From: Ruminococcus flavefaciens ATCC 19208
GTDB lineage: Bacteria; Bacillota; Clostridia; Oscillospirales; Ruminococcaceae
Direction: 5' to 3'
Assembly (NCBI RefSeq): GCF_000518765.1
Contig: NZ_KI912490.1
Location: 447,700 to 511,699 of the forward strand
Length of the DNA stretch: 64,000 nt
Part shown: positions 1 through 7,568 of the stretch, piece by piece
How positions within the stretch are numbered: position 1 is the stretch's first letter
Layout of the letters: each line of letters opens with the position of its first letter
Notes under the pieces: generated by a model
Told to the model about the DNA's origin: nothing
What the model saw: only the letters and a program-made list of their open reading frames with translations
Database searches by the model: none
Translations under genes and position numbers: made by a program

Positions 1-159
1 CTTAGTGATTCCTATCTGGTAGGTCTGCTTGACAACGGCAACGGCGTATATGCAAGATTCTATTCTATCGTAAATGACGGTACAAATGACTATGTTGTAT
101 ATGCAACTGATGAGGCTGTAATTTATAATTATGCCGAATTGTCTGCATCATTGAGCTAA
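1..159 (+). CDS. Unknown protein, C-terminal end only
   Basis: The window opens inside a reading frame that runs from base 1 to a TAA at 157-159 and gives 52 residues. The piece is rich in Tyr, Asp, Asn and Val (it contains YSIVNDGTNDYVVYATDEA) and ends in ELSASLS. It looks like a beta-strand-rich or secreted domain, but no family is recognised. Only the C-terminus is present, so length, start and function cannot be judged. It lies 84 bases before the RiPP precursor gene on the same strand, with no clear terminator between, so it could be co-transcribed with the RiPP operon or be an unrelated neighbour. Confidence 0.55.
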   Translation, partial: LSDSYLVGLLDNGNGVYARFYSIVNDGTNDYVVYATDEAVIYNYAELSASLS

Positions 160-205
160 CAATTTATTTGGTAATAATCGAGTGCAATTTCACACGATTC
201 ATTAC

Positions 206-219
206 ATAGATCGATCTAT
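206..219. promoter_or_regulatory. 14-bp palindrome upstream of the RiPP precursor
   Basis: ATAGATCGATCTAT is a perfect 14-bp inverted repeat 10 bases upstream of the GGAGGTG ribosome binding site (229-235) of the precursor gene. Its place suits an operator or a leader hairpin. No convincing promoter hexamers are seen beside it, so the role is inference. Confidence 0.3.
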
Positions 220-243
220 TATATGAATGGAGGTGTTTTCCTA

Positions 244-339
244 ATGTCAAAGTATGTAGAGGCTGAGCTTGAGATCATCGCATTTGATGCTGAGGACGTT
301 ATTACTACTTCTTGTACTGGCGATTCTGAACCAGAGTAA
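244..339 (+). CDS. Candidate RiPP precursor peptide (31 aa)
   Basis: ATG at 244 follows a strong GGAGGTG (229-235) by eight bases. It reads 31 codons to TAA. The N-terminal half (SKYVEAELEIIAFDAEDVI) is acidic and aliphatic like a RiPP leader that binds a PqqD-type recognition domain. The C-terminal end TTSCTGDSEPE is the likely core, with Cys24, three Ser/Thr before and after it, and Ser28 that could be modified. It is too short for ordinary gene callers. It stands 100 bases upstream of a radical SAM/SPASM gene, which is the usual precursor position. The family of the peptide is not known to me with certainty; the call rests on position, RBS and composition. Confidence 0.8.
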   Translation: MSKYVEAELEIIAFDAEDVITTSCTGDSEPE

Positions 340-379
340 TCTTGATTATTCAGGTTTTGGTTCATTGAACTAATGGTGG

Positions 380-413
380 AGGCTGTGCGGCTATAAACGC
401 TGTACAGCCTTTT
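380..413 (+). terminator. Attenuating hairpin between precursor and radical SAM gene
   Basis: AGGCTGT at 380-386 pairs with ACAGCCT at 404-410, with an inner GCG/CGC pairing and a bulge, followed by a short TTTT. The U-run is weak, so partial read-through is expected. Such a site after a precursor gene would let the peptide be made in excess over its enzymes. Confidence 0.5.
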
Positions 414-439
414 GCCAGTATAACTCTAAAGGTGATGGA

Positions 440-1804
440 ATGATAATATTAAAAAAAGGCGATGAAAGAGTTGCAAAGATCATAAATAAAAAAAACATCA
501 ACACTAACGCAGCGTATCGTATCTCACTGTTTACATATCCATATTCCGAAAACGGCAGATATCTTATAAAGAATACGCTGACACATGAAGTTGCCGAGCT
601 GACCGAAGCTGAATGGACAGCTTTTCAGCAGTTAAAAAATGCACCGGCAGACTATGACTATATTGCCGATAACGGACTGCAGCAGCTTGTATTATCAAGA
701 TATATCGTTGAAATGGAACATGATGATATCAAGCAGTACAAGAATGTTGTTTATATTCTTAAAACCATGGCAAAGACAAATCATGGCTACAGTTCATATA
801 TCATCTGGCCGACAACGAGCTGCAATGCAAGGTGCATTTACTGTTTTGAGGAGGGCTTTAAAAGCAGAACTATGACCACTCAAACAGCTGACAGAGTGAT
901 AGAATTCATAAAAGAGACTAAGCAGGGCGGCAAAATAAAGATAAAATGGTTTGGCGGTGAGCCGCTGTTAGGTCACAAAATGATCTCATATATGTGTAGG
1001 AAACTAAAAGAGAGTGATATTGAATTTGAATCAACGATGATAACAAATTGTAGCCTTGTCACAGAGAAACTTGCAAAAGAGATAAGCGAACTCTGGAATA
1101 TGAAGAGGATACAAGTCTCATTAGACGGCGACAAAGCTGATTATGAAAAAAGAAAATGCTATTGCGACACTAAAAAGTATAACTATGACACAGCGATAAG
1201 CGGCATACGTTTCCTTGCGTCAGAGGGAATAAAGGTAAATCTGAGGTGTAATGTAGACAACAATAATATTGACGGACTTGCAAAGTTTGCAGATCAAATG
1301 AAAGCCGATCTGGGAGATATACAGAATATTGATATGTATCTTTCGCCATTGTATGGCGTTGACGAGTGCAGACCTTCTGAGGAGCTATTCAAAAAAATGG
1401 CAGTCCTTACTGACTATTTTGCTTCAATAGGGGTGATAAAGGGCGGTTTTTTCAATAAAGACAGCAAATTCAAGGTCAATTACTGTATGGCTGATTCTAT
1501 GGATAAGACCATAGGAATAGGTCCCGACGGAGAGCTTAATAACTGTGATTCCTTATTAGAGCAGAATGTCTGGGGGAATATTTTTGACGGCGTAACCAAT
1601 CAGACGAAGTTTAATGAGCTTTACAGTTCAGCCGAAATAGATGAAAGATGCAAAAAATGCTGTTTTCTTCCTCAATGTACGCCGTTCTATAGGCAGAGAT
1701 GTCCGCTGTATATAAGCGAATGCTATGAGTATAAATGTATGCGTACAGAGTACTCGCTGCACACATTGCTGAAAGGAGAACCTGAAACAGAAGATGACAA
1801 CTAA
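440..1804 (+). CDS. Radical SAM/SPASM peptide-modifying enzyme
   Basis: This 454-residue protein should install a carbon- or sulfur-centred crosslink or similar change in the nearby 31-residue peptide. The CxxxCxxC cluster for the radical SAM [4Fe-4S] centre is at Cys128, Cys132 and Cys135. The segment WFGGEPLLG is the usual GGE SAM-binding motif. The Cys-rich C-terminus (about residues 349-433, with CxxC and CxxxxxC spacings) is a SPASM domain holding auxiliary clusters. The first 110 residues resemble the peptide-binding front of SPASM maturases. Start at ATG 440 has AAAGGTG upstream; no other in-frame Met is close. Its stop overlaps the next gene by 11 bases. The exact chemistry (thioether, C-C, epimerisation) cannot be told from sequence alone. 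Confidence 0.9.
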   Translation: MIILKKGDERVAKIINKKNINTNAAYRISLFTYPYSENGRYLIKNTLTHEVAELTEAEWTAFQQLKNAPADYDYIADNGLQQLVLSRYIVEMEHDDIKQYKNVVYILKTMAKTNHGYSSYIIWPTTSCNARCIYCFEEGFKSRTMTTQTADRVIEFIKETKQGGKIKIKWFGGEPLLGHKMISYMCRKLKESDIEFESTMITNCSLVTEKLAKEISELWNMKRIQVSLDGDKADYEKRKCYCDTKKYNYDTAISGIRFLASEGIKVNLRCNVDNNNIDGLAKFADQMKADLGDIQNIDMYLSPLYGVDECRPSEELFKKMAVLTDYFASIGVIKGGFFNKDSKFKVNYCMADSMDKTIGIGPDGELNNCDSLLEQNVWGNIFDGVTNQTKFNELYSSAEIDERCKKCCFLPQCTPFYRQRCPLYISECYEYKCMRTEYSLHTLLKGEPETEDDN

Positions 1805-2528
1805 GAAATATAGAATGGCAAATACAGTCATTGAGGTTACTTCTATATATGATAAAGTCCATGAATACTGTAAGGAATATGAAACAGATGAGCAGGCTGA
1901 CTTTTTTGTTTCTATCACTTCAGATGATATCGTCTTTGAGCGCGAAAAGACTGCTCGTGAATATGCTTATGAGGGAAAGTCTGCACCTGATCATTCCGAG
2001 GGCGTACTGGAGGAAACGGCAGTATACCGCAAGATCGCAGAACAAATGCCAAAATATGATACTTTTGTTTTTCACGGTTCAGTCATAGCCGTAGACGGAC
2101 ATGGCTTTTTATTTACAGCTAAATCAGGCACAGGTAAATCAACGCATACTGCTCTGTGGCGAGAGTATCTCGGCGACAAGGCGATAATGGTGAATGATGA
2201 CAAGCCTATGCTGAAAGTGACAGACAGCGGAGTTATAGCCTATGGTACGCCGTATAACGGCAAGCACAGGCTTGGCTGTAAGATGTCAGTACCGTTAAAA
2301 GCAATATGTATACTTACTCGCGGCGAGAAAAACAGTATCGTTCGCATAAAAAAATCAGAAGCCTATGCAATGCTTTTGCAGCAGGTATACCGTCCGCAGG
2401 ATCCTCTGCAAATGGCTAAAACTCTCAAGCTTGTGGACAAGCTGGCAGCGAGCGTCGAGCTCTACAAGCTCGCCTGCAACATGGATATTGAAGCGGCAGA
2501 AGTCGCATATAATGCAATGAAAGGATAA
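1794..2528 (+). CDS. HPr-kinase-like P-loop kinase of a RiPP cluster
   Basis: This 244-residue protein has an HprK/P-type Walker A, AKSGTGKST, at residues 109-117, followed by the HTALW and NDDKP segments typical of the HprK-like kinases found in peptide clusters. True HprK is longer and has an N-terminal domain and a second conserved loop; here the first 90 residues are unlike it. In phosphorylated lasso peptides (paeninodin type) such a kinase phosphorylates a Ser near the peptide C-terminus. By analogy this one could act on a Ser or Thr of the nearby precursor core (TTSCTGDSEPE). It begins inside the radical SAM gene, indicating translational coupling. The substrate is inferred. Confidence 0.82.
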   Translation: MTTKKYRMANTVIEVTSIYDKVHEYCKEYETDEQADFFVSITSDDIVFEREKTAREYAYEGKSAPDHSEGVLEETAVYRKIAEQMPKYDTFVFHGSVIAVDGHGFLFTAKSGTGKSTHTALWREYLGDKAIMVNDDKPMLKVTDSGVIAYGTPYNGKHRLGCKMSVPLKAICILTRGEKNSIVRIKKSEAYAMLLQQVYRPQDPLQMAKTLKLVDKLAASVELYKLACNMDIEAAEVAYNAMKG

Positions 2529-2533
2529 TTATT

Positions 2534-2794
2534 ATGAAACTCAGTAAAGCATTTTTAACACACGATGACGGTGATCAGAAGCTCCTTGTTTCCACAGGAG
2601 CAAGCAAGTTTTCGGGACTTGTCCGCAGCAATGAAACAGCAGGATTTATTATATCCTGTCTTGAAAAGGATACTACAGAAGCTGAGATAGTTGCAAAAAT
2701 GCAGAATAAGTACGATGGTCCAAAAGAGGCTATGGAACGCGATGTAAAGAAAATAATCGCTCAGCTCAGAAAAATCGGAGCTATAGATGGCTAA
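2534..2794 (+). CDS. PqqD-like peptide recognition protein
   Basis: At 86 residues this matches the size and fold pattern of stand-alone PqqD-type RiPP recognition elements: an N-terminal beta strand pair, then helices ending in DVKKIIAQLRKIGAID. The segment NETAGFIISCLEKDTTEAEIV matches the usual PqqD pattern of a short helix followed by the turn into the third helix. It would bind the leader half of the 31-residue precursor and present it to the radical SAM enzyme, kinase or peptidase. It starts five bases after the kinase stop and overlaps the peptidase gene by eight bases. Confidence 0.85.
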   Translation: MKLSKAFLTHDDGDQKLLVSTGASKFSGLVRSNETAGFIISCLEKDTTEAEIVAKMQNKYDGPKEAMERDVKKIIAQLRKIGAIDG

Positions 2795-3221
2795 TTCAAC
2801 TTTCGAGGAACAGCTTGCCAAAAACGGCAAGCTCATATACACGAATAAGGGCGACAGTATGATGCCGCTTATCAAGCAGGACAGGGATCTGCTTATTATC
2901 AAGCCTGTTCAAGGAAGACTAAAAAAATATGATGTTCCGCTTTATAAGCGCGACAGCGGACAGTATGTGCTTCACCGTATCCTAAAAGTTCGCAAAAACG
3001 ATTACGTTATATGCGGCGATAACCGCTGGGTTAAGGAATACGGTATCCGTGACCGGCATATAATCGGCGTTTTGGTAGCGGTTATCCGAAATGGTAAGGA
3101 AGTTTCCGTCAATAACTGGAAGTACAAGGTGTATGTTCACTTATGGTGCGACTTGTTTCCCCTAAGAGCGCTGATGGTTCATGTAATAAGTAAAATAAGC
3201 AGATATAGAAAAGGAAAATGA
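2787..3221 (+). CDS. S24/S26-type peptidase, probable leader peptidase
   Basis: This 144-residue protein has the S26 signature: KGDSMMPLI with the nucleophile Ser24, then YVLHRILKV, and ICGDNR for the GDN box. The HR in the second box, in place of the KR of bacterial type I signal peptidases, is what is seen in the SipW/S26B Ser-His type. There is no N-terminal membrane anchor, but a hydrophobic C-terminal stretch (WCDLFPLRALMVHVI) could lie on the membrane. In lasso clusters with kinase, PqqD and nucleotidyltransferase, a protease of similar order removes the leader. Cleavage of the 31-residue precursor here is inferred from position. Confidence 0.8.
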   Translation: MANSTFEEQLAKNGKLIYTNKGDSMMPLIKQDRDLLIIKPVQGRLKKYDVPLYKRDSGQYVLHRILKVRKNDYVICGDNRWVKEYGIRDRHIIGVLVAVIRNGKEVSVNNWKYKVYVHLWCDLFPLRALMVHVISKISRYRKGK

Positions 3222-3222
3222 C

Positions 3223-3894
3223 ATGGAGAAAAAAATGAAATCACTGATCAGAAAAATTAAGGGTAAGTATATAAGTACGTCCAAAAGAGTAACATATTTC
3301 TTTGACGGAAGAAAGGACAAAAAAATCTGTGGGTGTTCACTTGTGAAATATGTTCCTTCTTTATATCGTGAGTCAATGGGAGCAACCGGCAGTCAATCAA
3401 CCTGTTATTGGGCTTTGGATAAGATCTTTGAGGGCGAAGTATTCTCTGAAGATGACGCTTTTATTGATGTTGGCTGCGGAAAAGGTCGTATACTTGCATA
3501 CATGGTTAGCAAATCATATCCATGTTCTTTGACAGGTATAGAATTAAATGAAGAAGTTGCTGCTTACGCAAAAAAATGGGCGGAAAAGTATCCGCAAATT
3601 AATATTATAAACGGCAATGCTTTTGACATTGACTATAATAACTATACTGTTTTATTTTTAGGCAGACCATTTGAAACCGAAATGTTTCATAGTTTTATTG
3701 ATCAGCTTGAAGAGAAACTGACACACAAGATAAAGTTATTCTATTGGTGTGACACACAAAGCGGTGCATATCTTGAAAATAGAAAAGGCTGGGTGCGAAA
3801 ACGCCGCGAAATGATATGTAAGAGTCACGGATTGTATATGTATTTCATTCCGCAGGGATTTTCGTTATGGGAATACGCTGTAAATGAAGAATAG
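3223..3894 (+). CDS. Class I SAM-dependent methyltransferase
   Basis: A 223-residue protein with the glycine-rich SAM-binding motif DVGCGKGRI at residues 82-90 and an acidic residue at the end of strand 2 (GIEL, Glu107), which binds the ribose of SAM. It starts one base after the peptidase stop and overlaps the exporter gene by 11 bases, so it is part of the operon. A methylation of the peptide (Ser/Thr/Asp side chain, carboxyl end or phosphate) is possible. The family is broad and the target is not shown by the sequence. The proposed start has AAGGAAA upstream; Met5 is an alternative. Confidence 0.8.
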   Translation: MEKKMKSLIRKIKGKYISTSKRVTYFFDGRKDKKICGCSLVKYVPSLYRESMGATGSQSTCYWALDKIFEGEVFSEDDAFIDVGCGKGRILAYMVSKSYPCSLTGIELNEEVAAYAKKWAEKYPQINIINGNAFDIDYNNYTVLFLGRPFETEMFHSFIDQLEEKLTHKIKLFYWCDTQSGAYLENRKGWVRKRREMICKSHGLYMYFIPQGFSLWEYAVNEE

Positions 3895-5605
3895 TGCAGT
3901 AAAGTGGCTATATTTGGTCACAGAAAAGAAAAAATGGAATATCTTCCTACTGATGATAGTGCAGGCACTTCACGGTGGCAGCGGAGTTCTTTATGCACTT
4001 CTGCTGAGAAATATCGTCGATAATGCTGTTGACGGTGACAGGAGCGGCTTCAGGCTGAACGTCCTATACATCATTCTCCTAGTACTGGCGCAAATTGCAA
4101 TGAGGGCTGTAATTCGATGGCTTGAGGAGTTTTCCCGTTCTTCCCTCGAAAACCTTTTCAAGCAGAGACTGTTCAACAATATTCTTACCAAAGATTTCGG
4201 AACTGTCAGTTCAGTACATTCAGGCGAGTGGCTGAACCGCCTTACGAATGACACGGTCGTGATCGCACAGAACAGTGTTGAGATACTTCCCGGACTTGCG
4301 GGAATGATAGTGAAAATGGTAAGCGCAATTGTAATGATGATAGTTCTTGACTGCCGCTTTGCACTTGTTCTGCTGCCATTGGGAATAGTCATCATTTTCG
4401 CCACGTATGGCTTCCGAAATGTGCTGAAAAAGCTTCATAATAATATACAGGAGCGGGACGGAAAGCTCCGTGTATATTTGCAGGAACGCCTCGGAAGTAT
4501 GATGATGATACGTTCATTTGCTGCGGAAGAACAGACCGAAGCCGAAGCTTTTGATAGAATGTCTGACCATAAGAGTTCGCGCATGAAGCGCGTACGCTTC
4601 TCAAATCTGTGTAATATCGGTTTCAATACAGGAATGCAGGGAATGTATGTCGGCGGCATTATATACTGCGGCTACGGCATTTTAACGGGAGCTATCAGCT
4701 ATGGAACTCTCACAGCTATAACTCAGCTCATATCGCAGATACAGTCGCCCTTTGCCAATATTACAGGCTATCTGCCGAAGTTTTACGCTATGACCGCCAG
4801 TGCTGAACGCCTTATGGAGATAGAGGATTTCGAGAACGACAGTGATGTTAAGCCAATGGATATTGATGAAACTCTTGATTATTATCGCAGCAGATTCAAG
4901 GCTATGGGACTGGATAACGCAGAGTTTGCCTACTATCCGTCAGGTGACAGTGTTCGTCAACTCAGCAAAGATACGATGCCTGTTGTGCTGAAAGACATCA
5001 GCGTTGAAATAGGCAAGGGACAGTATGTGGCTTTTACAGGTCACAGCGGCTGCGGAAAATCAACAGTATTGAAGCTGTTGATGTGCATTTACAAGCTCGA
5101 CGGCGGCAGACGCTACATAATCGATAAAAGCGGCAATACCGAGAAGCTTTCAGCAAAGTTTCACCGTCTGTTTGCATACGTTCCGCAGGGAAATCAGCTT
5201 ATGAGCGGTACTATCCGCGATGTGGTCTGCTTTGCCGATAAGAGCGGACTTCACGACGATAAGCGTATAAACGAAGCATTGAAAATAGCCTGTGCTTATG
5301 AATTCGTCAATGAACTTGATGACGGCGTTGATACTCTTCTCGGTGAGCGCGGAACAGGTCTCTCAGAGGGCCAGATGCAGCGTATAGCTATTGCAAGAGC
5401 TATATACTCGAAGTGCCCTATACTTCTCCTTGACGAAGCAACTTCCGCTCTTGATGAAGCTACTGAGAGAAAAGTCCTTGAAAACCTGAAAAATATGACA
5501 GATAAGACTGTAGTAATAGTTACACATCGTCCTGCTGCACTTGATATATGCGACAGGATACTGCAATTTACCGATAACGGAGTGATAGAAAATGGAAAAG
5601 CGTGA
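3884..5605 (+). CDS. ABC exporter, fused membrane and ATPase domains
   Basis: A 573-residue half-transporter. The first 310 residues carry about five to six membrane helices. The ATPase part shows Walker A GHSGCGKST (386-394), Q-loop VPQG (433-436), signature LSEGQ (493-497), Walker B ILLLDEAT (513-520) and switch His548. It lacks the N-terminal C39 peptidase domain of bacteriocin exporters, so leader removal must be done by another enzyme, which fits the S26-type peptidase two genes upstream. It probably works as a homodimer exporting the mature peptide. It overlaps its neighbours on both sides. Confidence 0.92.
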   Translation: MKNSAVKWLYLVTEKKKWNIFLLMIVQALHGGSGVLYALLLRNIVDNAVDGDRSGFRLNVLYIILLVLAQIAMRAVIRWLEEFSRSSLENLFKQRLFNNILTKDFGTVSSVHSGEWLNRLTNDTVVIAQNSVEILPGLAGMIVKMVSAIVMMIVLDCRFALVLLPLGIVIIFATYGFRNVLKKLHNNIQERDGKLRVYLQERLGSMMMIRSFAAEEQTEAEAFDRMSDHKSSRMKRVRFSNLCNIGFNTGMQGMYVGGIIYCGYGILTGAISYGTLTAITQLISQIQSPFANITGYLPKFYAMTASAERLMEIEDFENDSDVKPMDIDETLDYYRSRFKAMGLDNAEFAYYPSGDSVRQLSKDTMPVVLKDISVEIGKGQYVAFTGHSGCGKSTVLKLLMCIYKLDGGRRYIIDKSGNTEKLSAKFHRLFAYVPQGNQLMSGTIRDVVCFADKSGLHDDKRINEALKIACAYEFVNELDDGVDTLLGERGTGLSEGQMQRIAIARAIYSKCPILLLDEATSALDEATERKVLENLKNMTDKTVVIVTHRPAALDICDRILQFTDNGVIENGKA

Positions 5606-6701
5606 ATTTCGCAAGAATGCAGCGGATATGATATATCTTACCGCCTGTGCTATAAATAACAAAAAGCCAAGACAGGAGCGCATTGACAACCTTGATCTGC
5701 CGAAGCTGTTTGAGGTATGCCAGAACCATATCCTTACAGCTTGTGTTGCTTATGCGCTTGAATCAGTTGGCATTAAGGATAACGAGTTCACACAGGCAAA
5801 GGAAAAGGCTATCCGTAAGAATATCCTTCTTGACGTTGAGCGTGGGAATATACTCCGCAGACTTGAAGCCGAAAAGATTTGGTATATGCCGCTGAAAGGC
5901 GCTATTCTCAAAGACTGGTATCCTAAGCTCGGTATGCGACAGATGTCAGATAATGACATTTTGTTTGATATTAACCATCGAAACGATGTCAGGAATATCA
6001 TGAAAGAATTTGGATTTGAACTAAAGGCTGAACGAGAAGTAGTTGATGAATACCTTAAAAAACCCATATATAACATTGAAATGCATGGAGAACTATTCAT
6101 GGAGTATCAGGTCGGTTCTATGGCTGACTACTATCGTGGAATCAAGGAAAGAATTCTGAAAGACGATAATAATGAATTTGGTTATCACTTCAGTAATGAA
6201 GAGTTCTATTTGTTTATGCTTGCGCATGAGTACAAACACTTTACACTCGATGGAACAGGTGTAAGATCTCTTGTGGATACATACATATTCCTGCGTAAGT
6301 TCAAATGCTCTCTGGACTGGAACTACATAAATACAGAGCTTGATAAACTCGGTATTGCAGAGTATGAGAAGCAAAACCGTGAGCTTGCAATAAAAGTATG
6401 CACATTGAAGCAGCTTACGCTTGAAGATAAAAAGCTTCTTGACTACTATGTTATGTCAGGAACCTATGGCAATAAAGAGAATACTTTGAAAAATAGTATT
6501 AAATATCGAGGCAAAGGTTCTAAACTTGGATATATGCTGTATCGCCTTTTTCCGCCTATGAGCTTTTTGGAAGTATCTGTACCGTGGGTAAAGAAGAGCA
6601 AGCTTCTTATACCACCAGCGTATATCTACAGATTTTATCGTTGTGTGACAAGCAGCAAAAAATCTGTAGAACGTGAGGTAAAGCAGCTCGGAAAGACATA
6701 A
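5592..6701 (+). CDS. NTP_transf_5-type nucleotidyltransferase
   Basis: A 369-residue protein matching the uncharacterised nucleotidyltransferase family that sits at the end of many lasso and related RiPP operons. The segment MPLKGAILKDWY and the SDNDILFD that follows (residues 99-126, with Asp120 and Asp122) give the KG and metal-binding D-x-D of the nucleotidyltransferase fold. What it transfers and to what is unknown for the family. Its start lies within the exporter gene (14 bases shared), so it is the last gene of the operon. It could add a nucleotide or work on the phosphate placed by the kinase; both are inference. Confidence 0.8.
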   Translation: MEKREFRKNAADMIYLTACAINNKKPRQERIDNLDLPKLFEVCQNHILTACVAYALESVGIKDNEFTQAKEKAIRKNILLDVERGNILRRLEAEKIWYMPLKGAILKDWYPKLGMRQMSDNDILFDINHRNDVRNIMKEFGFELKAEREVVDEYLKKPIYNIEMHGELFMEYQVGSMADYYRGIKERILKDDNNEFGYHFSNEEFYLFMLAHEYKHFTLDGTGVRSLVDTYIFLRKFKCSLDWNYINTELDKLGIAEYEKQNRELAIKVCTLKQLTLEDKKLLDYYVMSGTYGNKENTLKNSIKYRGKGSKLGYMLYRLFPPMSFLEVSVPWVKKSKLLIPPAYIYRFYRCVTSSKKSVEREVKQLGKT

Positions 6702-6776
6702 TTTAAATCTGATATTTTTAACCATATAAACCTAAAGGCGCCAAAACAGTTGCATGTTAACAGCTTCAATTGCTGT

Positions 6777-6800
6777 CTCCCCGTCATGGGGAGGCTCTTC
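6777..6800 (+). terminator. Probable terminator of the RiPP operon
   Basis: CTCCCC (6777-6782) pairs with GGGGAG (6788-6793) around a five-base loop, followed by GCTCTTCTT. A second hairpin, CAGC/GCTG, lies just before it. The T-run is interrupted, so termination may be partial. Confidence 0.4.
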
Positions 6801-6826
6801 TTATATATAAGCCGGACTCAAGAAGA

Positions 6827-7065
6827 TCAAACATTGGAATCTATCTCATTTGAAAAATAAAAATCGTCGTCGAATTCTTCAAAGCTAAATTCCGCGTCGC
6901 TGAAGAGTGACAAGTCTTCAGTGCTATAAAAACCAAAGTCATCTTCATCTCCGGTTTCTCTTGGTATACATAGTTGATACAATGTTTGAAGTATACTGCT
7001 CCATCACCGTTATTAGTGACCCTTTTTGTGTTAAAATGTCCATATTTTATTAGCCTCTCTTTCAA
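6827..7065 (-). pseudogene. Possible decayed ORF with a frame change
   Basis: On the minus strand a frame from 7065 reads a plausible basic N-terminus (KERLIKYGHFNTKRV), then loses sense near 6960. The next frame carries a strongly acidic, Phe-rich tail (DDFGFYSTEDLSLF, then SFEEFDDDFYF) to a TGA at 6827-6829. Together these look like one small gene with a single slip, but no RBS is clear and no family is recognised. It lies in a zone of other broken genes. This is a weak call based on composition. Confidence 0.25.
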
Positions 7066-7071
7066 GGTAAG

Positions 7072-7260
7072 TTGCGTCCTTCTCCGAAAAATGCTTCATT
7101 CTACGAACAGCCTCATTCGCGTAGTTCTGAAACTCCGCTATCAGATAACTGGCTTGAGGTACTTGAGGAAGTTAGCTGTGGAAAGAAAAGACCTGTGGAG
7201 GCGATGCGGGAACTGGGTATCTCTCGGTCACATTATTATCGGTTATACCAAAGGAGCTGA
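7072..7260 (+). pseudogene. Recombinase-type helix-turn-helix fragment
   Basis: A 62-residue frame starting at TTG 7072 (AAGGTAAG upstream) ends in a helix-turn-helix resembling the C-terminal DNA-binding part of serine recombinases and Hin-like invertases: CGKKRPVEAMRELGISRSHY. The catalytic N-terminal domain is absent. The first 25 residues look random. It is best read as a remnant of a mobile-element recombinase, though a small free-standing DNA-binding protein is possible. The stop is followed four bases later by the start of the next small gene. Confidence 0.45.
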
Positions 7261-7264
7261 TAAT

Positions 7265-7474
7265 GTGGAAATATATTCAGATCAGGATAAAAGGTTTATA
7301 TCAGTATGGCTAACTAATGAAGAACAAAAACACTGCGACCGAAAGGCTCACACTGCGCAGCTTTTAAAATATGCAGATAATCCTAAATGCAAGGTCGTAT
7401 ATTTCCTTTCTGGAAAAGATGATCTTTATCAATGTACTGAAGGTTCGCTGCTCAGAAATCTTCATCTGAGATAA
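7265..7474 (+). CDS. Small hypothetical protein (69 aa), mobile-element type
   Basis: GTG at 7265 has AAGGAG at 7251-7256, a good distance. The 69 residues (EIYSDQDKRFISVWLTNEEQ, then a Lys/Arg-rich middle and KCKVVYFLSGKDDLYQCTEG) form a compact alpha/beta pattern typical of small genes that sit beside recombinases in Clostridia. A longer frame from 6974 exists but its front is nonsense, so the GTG start is preferred. It is coupled to the helix-turn-helix fragment upstream. The function is unknown to me. Confidence 0.6.
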   Translation: MEIYSDQDKRFISVWLTNEEQKHCDRKAHTAQLLKYADNPKCKVVYFLSGKDDLYQCTEGSLLRNLHLR

Positions 7475-7495
7475 GAGCCTGAGAATTACTGAAAT

Positions 7496-7534
7496 AGCCA
7501 ACTGTGATTTGATTTCACAGTTGGCTGTCATTTT
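7496..7534 (+). terminator. Terminator after the 69-aa gene
   Basis: AGCCAACTGTGA (7496-7507) pairs perfectly with TCACAGTTGGCT (7515-7526) around a seven-base AT loop, followed by GTCATTTTACTTT. The 12-bp stem is strong and could also serve the minus-strand pseudogene that ends at 7569. Confidence 0.7.
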
Positions 7535-7568
7535 ACTTTATCTTCTATTCAAGTGTAGAGGTTGGAAT

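Noticed and set aside
244-6701. Lasso peptide cluster
   Set aside because: The accessory genes fit, but the asparagine-synthetase-like lasso cyclase is absent and the precursor has no ring-forming Gly and Asp/Glu at lasso spacing.
6974-7264. N-terminal extension of the 69-aa gene
   Set aside because: The frame is open, but the residues are random-looking and the internal GTG at 7265 has a good RBS.
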